64,000 bases of DNA from JADLGH01 sp964586675 (GTDB lineage: Bacteria > Desulfobacterota_D > UBA1144 > Nemesobacterales > UBA2774). Position 1 is the stretch's first letter. Each line of letters starts with the position of its first letter. A program made the translations under genes and the position numbers. Shown here piece after piece: positions 34,172-41,498 of the stretch. Below the pieces are notes generated by a model. The model searched no databases. It was not told the DNA's origin and was given only the letters and a program-made list of their open reading frames with translations. The stretch covers positions 124,001-188,000 of the forward strand of contig CAZPHQ010000001.1 of assembly GCA_964586675.1 (NCBI GenBank), in the 5' to 3' direction.

Positions 34172-35376
34172 ATACCACCCCCGGACGCCGCTTCCGCCCC
34201 GCCGCCCTGCCCGCCTTCCTCGACGACCGTTACACCCGCTCCTGGAGCCACCGCGAGCTGGCCGGTAAGAATGACCCGCTCTCCAGCCTTCACGCCCTCT
34301 TCCAGGACGACGAGATCGCCCTGCCTCTGCCCTACCCTCACGGGCCGGAGTTCCGCGGTAGAGTCTTCCTTCACAACGTAGACGAAATTCCCCTGCGCCG
34401 AATCCTGAACGGCAGTCGACGGTACGAGGACGGCTTTTTCTTTCGTAGCCAGAACGAGCCTAACCTTGACGAACTGCCCCGGCCAGAGCTTGCGGTCGGG
34501 ATTAGGCACGGTCGCCCTCAGCTTCACCGTACCCGTAGGATCGCTGACGGCATTGTCGAGGAACGTCAGCTCGCCCTGAAGAGGCGCGTTGGGCTCCTCG
34601 GGTATACGGACCTCGACCCTGAGCGTCCCGTCCTCCATGTGCTGCCTGACCCTTCCGAGGTCGCTCTCGGTGACGGTGAACTCGGCGTATATGGGGTCAA
34701 GGCGCTGTATGGTGAGAAGAGTTGTCGCGTTCGCCGTGACGACGTTGCCGATGTCCACGAGCCTGTGCCCCGCCCGGCCGTCTATCGGCGAGTCTATTGT
34801 CGTATAGTCATAATCTATCCGCGCGGAATCGAGCGTGGCCTGGCTCTGCTCGACGAGCGCCGCCGCAACTGCCACAGCGTTTTTCCTCGTATCGTACTCC
34901 TGCCGCGCCACGGCCCTCGAATCCGCGAGGTCCTCTACGCGCGTGAATTGAATTTTCGCGAGATCGAGGTCCGCCTTCGCCTTGGCGAGATTCGCCTGGG
35001 CGAGGTCGAGCGCGGCCTTGTACGGCCTCTGGTCTATGGTGAAAAGAAGATCGCCCTTTTTCAGCTCCGCGCCGTCCTTGAAATGTATGCCGGTAATTCG
35101 TCCGGACACCTGAGGCTGTATGGAAACGGATTCGAGCGCGACGCATTTACCGACCTCGTCGAGATACACCGGAACGTCCTGCGACTCCGCTTCGGTTACC
35201 GTCACCCTCGCGGGCTGGAACTCCGGCATTCCGCCGTCTCCGCCCCCGCATGCGGAAAGCAATATCGCGCAGAAAATCGCTGCGGACGTTAATAGTTGAA
35301 AGTATTCACGTAAGTGACCCGATTTCGATGGACGTGGAGCCGCGTATCCTTTCGGCTCCGAACCTAGACGCCTCAT
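34168..35376 (-). CDS. RND efflux periplasmic adaptor (membrane fusion protein)
   Basis: 402-residue adaptor lipoprotein that links the permease and the outer-membrane channel. The start is set at the ATG at 35376, preceded by GGAGGAG 7 nt away. The lipobox LLSAC puts lipid on Cys43 after an unusually long, basic N-region. The lipoyl half-motifs (VSIQPQVSGRITGIHFKDG and TTIDSPIDGRAGHRLVDIGN) flank a helical hairpin (about 125-190, LAQANLAKAKADLDLAKIQF). Beta-barrel and membrane-proximal domains follow. The last 20 residues are glycine-rich (GGQGGGAEAASGGG). It is the first gene of the overlapping efflux operon, 222 bp downstream of the TetR gene on the same strand. Confidence 0.94.
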   Translation of the reverse strand: MRRLGSEPKGYAAPRPSKSGHLREYFQLLTSAAIFCAILLSACGGGDGGMPEFQPARVTVTEAESQDVPVYLDEVGKCVALESVSIQPQVSGRITGIHFKDGAELKKGDLLFTIDQRPYKAALDLAQANLAKAKADLDLAKIQFTRVEDLADSRAVARQEYDTRKNAVAVAAALVEQSQATLDSARIDYDYTTIDSPIDGRAGHRLVDIGNVVTANATTLLTIQRLDPIYAEFTVTESDLGRVRQHMEDGTLRVEVRIPEEPNAPLQGELTFLDNAVSDPTGTVKLRATVPNPDRKLWPGQFVKVRLVLATKEKAVLVPSTAVQDSAQGNFVYVVKEDSTAELRPVRVGQRQGDLVVLEEGVKAGERVILTGQLAVAPGAGVTVVEEGGQGGGAEAASGGGM

Positions 35377-35598
35377 ATGAGACTCCTCCGGACAAATAAC
35401 TTCATAGCTTATCCGACCAAATCCCCGAACCAACCCGATTTTCCCCATGCGCGAAGAGGAGACCCGCAGCTGCCGCTGAAAGGACTCGATTGCAGACGTG
35501 GCAACATAACCGGATAAACGGAATTATCAATAGACGTGAATGACAACATGCGTCCGCAATAAGAGATTTGATTCACCGGATTCGAGAGCGATGCGGTT

Positions 35599-36210
35599 TT
35601 ATCGGAGGCCGCTCTTGTTGACGCCAAGCCCGCCGAGGCCGGCGGCTATATCTTTTGGACCGACGTCGCCGACTATAGCTGCCTCGACTACGAACCCGAG
35701 TATGACGGCGAGTAGCGCCTTCGCCACATCGTCGGGAGACGCGCCATCGTGGAGAAGCCCCTCTTCCTTCCAGCGCAGAGCGGTGCCGGCGAGGAGGTCT
35801 CTGAACGCGGCGTAGAATCCCCTCATCGTAGCGTGGAGGTTTTCGTTCCGCTGAGCCTCGCTCCAGCCAAGGAGCGCAATGCGCTTCAGATCGTAGCCCT
35901 CGCGCTTCGAGAAATCGTCTATGGTCGACATTATCCGCTCCGTCAATTTGACGGGCGGTGGCAGCGGCTCCGCTTTGAGAAGCGGCTCGAGAAGCGCCCG
36001 GAGTGTGCCGAGAGAGGTCGTCACGGCTGCCAGTATCAGCTCGTCCTTGCCCTTAAAATAGGAATAGACAGCCCCGGCCGAGAGCCCCGATGCGCGGATT
36101 ATATCCTCCATCGTCGTGGCGTGGAGGCCGTTTTTCTGAAAGCAGGCGCGGGCGGCGTCCAGGATCTGCATCCGGCGGGCGGCGCGTTTTTCGTCTGATA
36201 TTTTCGGCAT
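35599..36210 (-). CDS. TetR/AcrR-family transcriptional regulator
   Basis: 203-residue repressor from the ATG at 36210. The N-terminal helix-turn-helix (MQILDAARACFQKNGLHATT, then MEDIIRASGLSAGAVYSYFK) is classical TetR. The C-terminal part is a helical ligand domain. The gene faces the efflux operon from upstream on the same strand and is divergent from the lactonase gene at 36299. The gap between the two starts holds a 14-bp palindromic element (36264-36277), a good candidate for its operator. It probably senses a substrate of the pump and controls both directions (inference). An in-frame TTG at 36252 with no clear ribosome site is a less likely start. Confidence 0.92.
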   Translation of the reverse strand: MPKISDEKRAARRMQILDAARACFQKNGLHATTMEDIIRASGLSAGAVYSYFKGKDELILAAVTTSLGTLRALLEPLLKAEPLPPPVKLTERIMSTIDDFSKREGYDLKRIALLGWSEAQRNENLHATMRGFYAAFRDLLAGTALRWKEEGLLHDGASPDDVAKALLAVILGFVVEAAIVGDVGPKDIAAGLGGLGVNKSGLR

Positions 36211-36263
36211 ACTAAAAAATAAAACGAATAACCCTTCTTTACAAGCGCCCAAGTCTTATTTAA

Positions 36264-36277
36264 AATGAATACTCATT
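36264..36277. promoter_or_regulatory. Palindromic operator candidate AATGAATACTCATT
   Basis: AATGA and TCATT are exact complements around ATAC, centred in the 88-bp divergent region of the TetR and lactonase genes. It lies 22 bp upstream of the lactonase ATG and 54 bp upstream of the TetR ATG. The size and symmetry fit a TetR-family site. Adjacent AT-rich tracts probably contain the promoters. Confidence 0.55.
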
Positions 36278-36298
36278 CTTTTTAAAAGGAGAAATGCC

Positions 36299-37132
36299 AT
36301 GATTAAAGTCACGGCAATAGAAACAGGAAAGGCCAGGATGAAAACGGCGCAGCGCACGGGCCGCGACGACAGGGGCCCGGTCGGGCGGAAGATAGACATC
36401 TTCCTCGACCGCAACTGGGTCGAGCCCCTTCCCATACTCTGTTTCCTTATTGAGCACCCTGAAGGGCTATTCCTGGTAGACACCGGGGACACGTGGCGGA
36501 ACTCCGTCCCGGGCTACCTCCCCGGCTGGAACCCGTTCTACAAGCAGGTCTCCATTAAAGTCGCGCCGCACGAGGAAATCGGCCCGCGCCTCCTGGCAAT
36601 GGATATCGACCCCGGCGACCTCACCGCCGTAATACTGACTCATTTTCATCACGACCACTCGGGCGGGCTCGACCATTTCCCGCACACTCGCATAATCGGC
36701 CCCCGCGAGAACTACGCCGTCTCCACCGGAATAAGAGGCATGATGATGGGCTGCCTGCCGCAGCGCTGGCCGGTATGGCTCCGCCCGGAGCTCGTCGACA
36801 TGGACGGGCCGGCCATCGGCCCCTTCCCTTCCTCGCATCCGGTCACGAAGGACGGGCGCATCATCCTCGTCCCGACGCCGGGACACGTCAAGGGTCATGT
36901 ATCCGTAATCGTGCGCGCGGACGGCGTCACTTGGTTCCTCGCGGGCGACGCCACGTACTCCGAGGCCAATCTCCTCGCGGAGAAAACGGACGGCGTGACG
37001 AATAACCCGGCCGAGTCGCTGGCGACTCTGAGGGCCATCAGGCGCTTCGCACTGGAAGAACCGACAGTTCTCTTACCGGCACACGACCCCGAAGCCCCCG
37101 CCAGGCTGGCCGCGCGGAGTCTCCTCGCGTGA
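36299..37132 (+). CDS. Metallo-beta-lactamase-fold N-acyl homoserine lactonase-like hydrolase
   Basis: 277 residues of the metallo-beta-lactamase superfamily. The dinuclear zinc motif H-F-H-H-D-H (His115, His117, Asp119, His120) is in VILTHFHHDHSGGLDHF, with further ligands in PTPGHVKGHVSV (His), FLAGDATYSE (Asp) and LPAHDPEA (His). The arrangement and a loop between the first strands match the AttM/AiiA lactonase branch, which opens N-acyl homoserine lactones (quorum quenching). Other lactones are possible substrates. AAGGAG is 6 nt before the start. The gene is divergent from the TetR regulator of the efflux operon. It ends 3 bp before the convergent LLM gene stop. Confidence 0.8.
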   Translation: MIKVTAIETGKARMKTAQRTGRDDRGPVGRKIDIFLDRNWVEPLPILCFLIEHPEGLFLVDTGDTWRNSVPGYLPGWNPFYKQVSIKVAPHEEIGPRLLAMDIDPGDLTAVILTHFHHDHSGGLDHFPHTRIIGPRENYAVSTGIRGMMMGCLPQRWPVWLRPELVDMDGPAIGPFPSSHPVTKDGRIILVPTPGHVKGHVSVIVRADGVTWFLAGDATYSEANLLAEKTDGVTNNPAESLATLRAIRRFALEEPTVLLPAHDPEAPARLAARSLLA

Positions 37133-37135
37133 GGG

Positions 37136-38032
37136 TTAAAAGCCTGCGACCTCGGGGATGATCTCGCGCCCGATAAGCTCTATCGGTTTTATATCGTGAG
37201 TGTCGGGCATGCTGACGATAAAGTGCTGTATGCCCTCATCGGCAAGCTTCCGGCAGAACGCAATGAATTCAGAGACCGACATCCCGCCCTCCCCAAGCTT
37301 CACGACTCCGAGAGCCGTGCGCTCTATCTCTTCGTACGGACGGCCGACTTCGTCGCAGTGCCGCCTGAGCACGTCTAGCTTTCTCGTCATGTCTTCCCAG
37401 CTTATAAACGGCGGGGCGTAGAGATTACAGGCGTCGGCGTACGTCGCCACGAGCCTGAGTGTCTTTTTCTCCCCGACGCCGCCCACGAGTATCGGAGGGT
37501 GAGGCTTCGAGAGCGGAAGCGGATTATTCATCGGCTCGGCGAGGTGATAATGCTTCCCGTTGTAAGGTTTGACCTCACCCGACCACATCTGCTTCGCTAT
37601 CTGGAGCGTTTCTTCGAGCCGCTCCATGCGCTCGGTCATATTCGGAAACGGGAATCCCAATCCGAGAGATTCGCGCTCGTACCACGACGCGCCTATGCCG
37701 AAATACGCGCGTCCGCCCGACAGAACATCGAGGGTCGTAACGGTTTTTATCAGGTGCCCGGGATTCCGGTAAATGACGCCTGTAACCATGGAGCCGAGGC
37801 GCACCCGTTTTGTGACGGACGCGAGATACCCGAGCGTCGTGTAACTTTCGAGCATCGGGTCCTCGGGCGATACGCCGAGGTCCGGCATATCCATCTGAAA
37901 GAGATGATCCATCGTCCATAGGCTGGCGAAGCCCGCCTCGTCCGCGGCTCTTCCTATATATGTAAGCTTCTCGCCGACATTACCCGGGTTACCGGGCCAA
38001 TCGAATTCCACTATCTGAAGTCCTATTTTCAT
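37136..38032 (-). CDS. LLM-class (luciferase-like) F420- or FMN-dependent oxidoreductase
   Basis: 298 residues with the bacterial-luciferase TIM-barrel fold. Typical segments are EAGFASLWTMDHLFQ, the RVRLGSMVTGVIYRNP region, and VTTLDVLSGGRAYFGIGASW, the hallmark of the LLM F420-dependent group, plus HPPILVGGVGEKKTLRLVA. The cofactor could be F420 or FMN; the GIGASWYE pattern is common in F420 users. No F420 biosynthesis gene is in the window. The reaction is unknown, although family members act on small organic compounds. It is convergent with the lactonase gene with only 3 bp between stops. It may have its own promoter in the 150 bp upstream. Confidence 0.88.
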   Translation of the reverse strand: MKIGLQIVEFDWPGNPGNVGEKLTYIGRAADEAGFASLWTMDHLFQMDMPDLGVSPEDPMLESYTTLGYLASVTKRVRLGSMVTGVIYRNPGHLIKTVTTLDVLSGGRAYFGIGASWYERESLGLGFPFPNMTERMERLEETLQIAKQMWSGEVKPYNGKHYHLAEPMNNPLPLSKPHPPILVGGVGEKKTLRLVATYADACNLYAPPFISWEDMTRKLDVLRRHCDEVGRPYEEIERTALGVVKLGEGGMSVSEFIAFCRKLADEGIQHFIVSMPDTHDIKPIELIGREIIPEVAGF

Positions 38033-38184
38033 ATCATGATTCCTCTCAGAGTAATTTATTCGCTCCCACTAATATTCTAGATGATGATTCTCGGATCGGG
38101 ATTCGAAATTTTCAACGAATTTTTGTTGTCATGCCCCGGCAATTAGAATAGAATTAATGAAGGGTGGAGTGAAATACAAAGAGG

Positions 38185-38964
38185 GTGTGCTCCATATTGA
38201 GTATTAAAGCCTTTTTCTATTTCCCGCTTGTCGTTTTTTTCCTGCTGCTTTTCTTCCCGGAGGATTTTGTCCGCGCTCAAAACTCGACCGACGACGAGAT
38301 AAAACTCGTAAAGCAGCAGATCGAAGTTCTCAGCAGGCGGCTCGAAGAGCTCGAAGGGCAGAAGGCAAAACAAAAACCTGCCATGGGAACGACCGAGTCG
38401 ACAAACGTCACACTCTACAATACAGCGGTCAACACGAGCATGAAGAGGCTCGGCGAGTCGAACAGCTCCAGGACCATTTTCAACCTGAGCGGCAACGGTA
38501 CTGTCAGCCTCACAGGCGAGGACGACCCCAACAGGGTGAACGCGGTTTTCGCGCCGATGGTGAATCACCGGATCACGGAGAATCTCCGATTCGTCTTCAA
38601 GCCGGAAGTGAAGCTCATCAACGAAGAGGTCGGATTCGGAATCGGAATGGGGGAGCTGGATTTTTTCGTGAACGATTACCTGACCCTGAGAGGAGGAAAG
38701 ATACAAAATACCGCCCTTCTCTCACCCTCGGCATTCTCCTCCTGGCTCGGCGACGATCCCGTCGCCTACTCCCTCGCGAGGCGGAACCAAACCCTGCCGC
38801 CGGAAGACCTTATCTCACAGCTCAAGAATATGGGAGTCGGGATAACCGGGGGCATACCGATCAAGCTCTTCGACAGGACGAACCTCAGTTACGGCGTCTC
38901 GTATATAAACGGGGCCGACGGCCGGGGAACGATGAATTTCAGCTTCTCCATAACGAGACCGTGA
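38185..38964 (+). CDS. Short porin-like outer-membrane protein with N-terminal coiled coil
   Basis: 259 residues. The signal peptide (about 1-31, ending VRAQ) is followed by a short coiled coil (IKLVKQQIEVLSRRLEELEG), as in many porins. Then come strands such as NLRFVFKPEVKLINEEVGFG and YLTLRGGKIQNTALL, and RTNLSYGVSYINGADG. The layout is like phosphate-selective or carbohydrate porins, but the chain stops at about half their usual length and ends FSFSITRP, without the normal C-terminal aromatic. It may be a truncated or a small specialised barrel. The start is unclear: GTG at 38185 or TTG at 38197, both behind a GAGGG run. No continuation in another frame is evident after the stop. Confidence 0.6.
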   Translation: MCSILSIKAFFYFPLVVFFLLLFFPEDFVRAQNSTDDEIKLVKQQIEVLSRRLEELEGQKAKQKPAMGTTESTNVTLYNTAVNTSMKRLGESNSSRTIFNLSGNGTVSLTGEDDPNRVNAVFAPMVNHRITENLRFVFKPEVKLINEEVGFGIGMGELDFFVNDYLTLRGGKIQNTALLSPSAFSSWLGDDPVAYSLARRNQTLPPEDLISQLKNMGVGITGGIPIKLFDRTNLSYGVSYINGADGRGTMNFSFSITRP

Positions 38965-39036
38965 CAGGCACTCAGGAACGGCCGCAGATTTCTAGAGAGT
39001 TAAGCGGTTCCTCGCCGGATTAATTCGCAAATTCAG

Positions 39037-39501
39037 CTATTTTTCAGCGCACCGGCCCTCCAGCCGGGCAGCCATCTCGGCGCGGCGCTCTTTCTTCCGC
39101 CTTGCGAATCCGTATTCCACGCCCGAGGACTCGACCGCCTTTTTCCAGGAGCCGAAATGATAATCCGCGGCCGAAACCAGCGACGTCATGCCGCTCTTCC
39201 TGAGAACGGAGGGCCTCAAGCTGCCGCCGTTCGCGCTCAGCAGCTTTATCTCGCTCGTTATTCTCTGGCGTGTCCACTTCCTGTTGTTCCTCGTGCTCTC
39301 GTAATCTATACCGCTCGCCTCGAGCGCGTTCCTCCACGAGCCGAATATCTTGCACGCCCGGAGATAAAGCGCGGAATGCTCCTTCGCCACATTGGACGGT
39401 TTTTCCGCCCCTGGGCCGAATATTTCCCTGATTTCCTTTATAACCCTTTCTCTTCTTCCAATCATGATAATTATCATGATTACAATTCGCATGCCAGACA
39501 T
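39037..39501 (-). CDS. DNA-binding protein with homing-endonuclease-associated repeats
   Basis: 154 residues with two repeats of the kind Pfam calls homing endonuclease associated repeat: YLRACKIFGSWRNALEASGI and AADYHFGSWKKAVESSGVEY. Each has the conserved FGSW core, joined by a basic linker (NRKWTRQRITSEIKLLSA). No LAGLIDADG, HNH or GIY-YIG nuclease core is present, so it is probably a stand-alone DNA-binding protein. The N-terminus is odd: the hydrophobic run IVIMIIIMIG is just the translation of a perfect 22-bp palindrome. ATGs at 39501, 39492, 39477 and 39465 are all possible starts; only 39501 has a weak GGGA before it. It stands alone, divergent from phosphoglucomutase. Confidence 0.7.
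   Translation of the reverse strand: MSGMRIVIMIIIMIGRRERVIKEIREIFGPGAEKPSNVAKEHSALYLRACKIFGSWRNALEASGIDYESTRNNRKWTRQRITSEIKLLSANGGSLRPSVLRKSGMTSLVSAADYHFGSWKKAVESSGVEYGFARRKKERRAEMAARLEGRCAEK
39460..39481. promoter_or_regulatory. Perfect 22-bp palindrome over the start of the repeat protein gene
   Basis: The core ATCATGATAATTATCATGAT (39461-39480) reads the same on both strands and gains one more pair at each end. It covers two of the possible start codons of the repeat-protein gene. Because that protein is a DNA-binder, autoregulation by binding here is the obvious idea. Confidence 0.6.
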
Positions 39502-39787
39502 AAGTTCCCATAATTATTAACAGTCAGAACATTTCATAATCGAAATTCCGTCCTATTATCGTACAGCTTACAACCCGGGTCGACGCGTTTCACGGATCCA
39601 TCGCTCTGAAACCGTGTCTTCCCACGCAGGATATACCCGGGCTCCTTGGATCTGCGCCGCCGTATCTTCATTTATTCCCGATTAATAAAGCCTTAATAAA
39701 TAAGCTTTAACATACTAGGCGTCGGTTGGAGGTTCCTGTGAAATAGATGTATTTTGTTTCTAGGAATCCATGCCGGGGGTATAAGAA

Positions 39788-41446
39788 ATGATCGTTAGTC
39801 CATTTGCAGGTAAGCCGGTAGAGCCTTCGATGCTTGTCGACGTGCCCAGGCTCCTAACCGCTTATTACAGCGAAATTCCGGATTATTCAGTTCCCGGGCA
39901 GAGGGTTTCTTTCGGCACTTCGGGGCATCGCGGCTCCCCATTCGATAAAACGTTCAACGAGTTCCATATACTCTCGGTGGCTCAGGCAGTCTGCCTCTAC
40001 CGAAGTCAAAAAGGGATCAATGGGCCGCTATTTTTAGGTATGGATACGCACGCGGTCTCGACGCCGGCATTCGTGAGCGTGCTCGAAGTCCTGGCGGCGA
40101 ACGGGGTCGACGTAATGATATCAGAGCGCGACGAATACACGCCGACGCCCGTCATTTCACACGCGATTTTACAGTACAACCGGGGGCGTACCAGTGGGCT
40201 CTCAGACGGCATAGTGATAACGCCCTCACACAATCCGCCCGACGACGGTGGCATAAAGTACAATCCGCCGAGCGGCGGCCCGGCCGAGCCGGAAGTCACC
40301 GGCTGGATCGAATCCAGGGCCAACGAATTCCTGCAAAACGGTCTCAGCGGCGTCAAGAGAATCCCATACGAAAAGGCCCTTGGCGCACCGACGACGCACC
40401 GCCACGATTATCTCGATGCATACGTGAGCGACCTCGGCAATATAATCGACATGGACGCCATACGCGGCTCGGGCATAAGTCTCGGAGTAGACCCGCTCGG
40501 CGGCGCGGGAGTTCACTACTGGAAACCCATCGCCGAGCGCTACGGGCTCAATCTCACCGTAGTAAATGATACCGTCGACCCGACGTTCCGCTTCATGACC
40601 GTCGACTGGGACGGGAAGATACGCATGGACCCTTCCTCGCCCTACGCGATGCAGAGCCTTATCAGGCTTAAAGACAGCTTTGAAATAGCCTTCGCCTGCG
40701 ATACCGACCACGACCGCCACGGTATCGTCACGAAGAGCGCGGGTCTCATGCAACCGAATCACTACCTGTCCGTCATGGCCTTTTATCTCTTTCAGCACCG
40801 GCCGAAATGGGCGAAAGATACAGCTGTGGGAAAAACGGTCGTAAGCAGCAGCATGATAGACCGCGTCGCGGCGAAGATCGGGAAAAAGCTCTACGAGGTG
40901 CCGGTCGGATTCAAGTGGTTCGTCGAGGGCCTTCTTAACGGCTCGCTCGGCTTCGGGGGCGAAGAGAGCGCGGGGGCTTCGTTCCTCCGCCTTGACGGCG
41001 ATGTGTGGACGACGGACAAGGACGGCATAGTACCGGCCCTCCTCTCCGCCGAGATAACCGCGCGCATGGGGCGCGACCCGGGCGAGATATACCGGGAGCT
41101 CACCCATGGCCTCGGCGAGCCTCTTTACGACAGGATAGAGGCGCCGGCCACGCCGGAGCAGAAAAAGGCGCTTTCAAAACTCTCTCCCGAACAGGTGAAG
41201 TCGACGGAGCTCGCGGGCGAGAAGATCGAGTCCGTACTGACCAGAGCGCCCGGTGACGGCAGCCCTATCGGCGGCCTCAAGATCATCGCCGAAAACGGAT
41301 GGTTCGCCGCCCGTCCTTCCGGGACCGAAAGCATTTATAAAATTTATGCAGAAAGTTTTAAGGGCGAAGAGCACCTTCGCCGCATTCAGGAAGAGGCGCA
41401 GGCGATCGTCGACAGCACCCTTAAAAACGCCGACAAAAATTCATGA
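39788..41446 (+). CDS. pgm: Phosphoglucomutase, alpha-D-glucose phosphate specific
   Basis: 552 residues, the usual length. It interconverts glucose-1-phosphate and glucose-6-phosphate in the cytosol. The phosphoserine loop is GIVITPSHNPPDDGGIKYNP with Ser147, the metal-binding loop is CDTDHDRHGIV (about 300-310), and the sugar loop is GFGGEESAGASFLR. The C-terminal phosphate-binding loop is ARPSGTESIYKIY. The opening SFGTSGHRGSPFD is typical of this subfamily. It lies 52 bp upstream of the alpha-glucan phosphorylase gene on the same strand. The pair forms a direct route from glycogen to glucose-6-phosphate, so an operon is likely. A 6-bp hairpin (TAAAGC/GCTTTA) lies about 90 bp upstream. Confidence 0.96.
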   Translation: MIVSPFAGKPVEPSMLVDVPRLLTAYYSEIPDYSVPGQRVSFGTSGHRGSPFDKTFNEFHILSVAQAVCLYRSQKGINGPLFLGMDTHAVSTPAFVSVLEVLAANGVDVMISERDEYTPTPVISHAILQYNRGRTSGLSDGIVITPSHNPPDDGGIKYNPPSGGPAEPEVTGWIESRANEFLQNGLSGVKRIPYEKALGAPTTHRHDYLDAYVSDLGNIIDMDAIRGSGISLGVDPLGGAGVHYWKPIAERYGLNLTVVNDTVDPTFRFMTVDWDGKIRMDPSSPYAMQSLIRLKDSFEIAFACDTDHDRHGIVTKSAGLMQPNHYLSVMAFYLFQHRPKWAKDTAVGKTVVSSSMIDRVAAKIGKKLYEVPVGFKWFVEGLLNGSLGFGGEESAGASFLRLDGDVWTTDKDGIVPALLSAEITARMGRDPGEIYRELTHGLGEPLYDRIEAPATPEQKKALSKLSPEQVKSTELAGEKIESVLTRAPGDGSPIGGLKIIAENGWFAARPSGTESIYKIYAESFKGEEHLRRIQEEAQAIVDSTLKNADKNS

Positions 41447-41498
41447 GCCGGTAAAGACAACCAATCCCGGACTTCGGGGGAAAATTTAAGGAGGAGCC

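Noticed and set aside
33149..34381. 410-codon open frame antisense to the RND pump gene
   Set aside because: It is an Arg-rich shadow of the conserved pump and adaptor genes without domain, ribosome site or signal.
39044..39511. 155-codon frame overlapping the repeat-protein gene in another frame
   Set aside because: The other frame holds two clear FGSW repeats; this one is an Arg/Gly-rich shadow.
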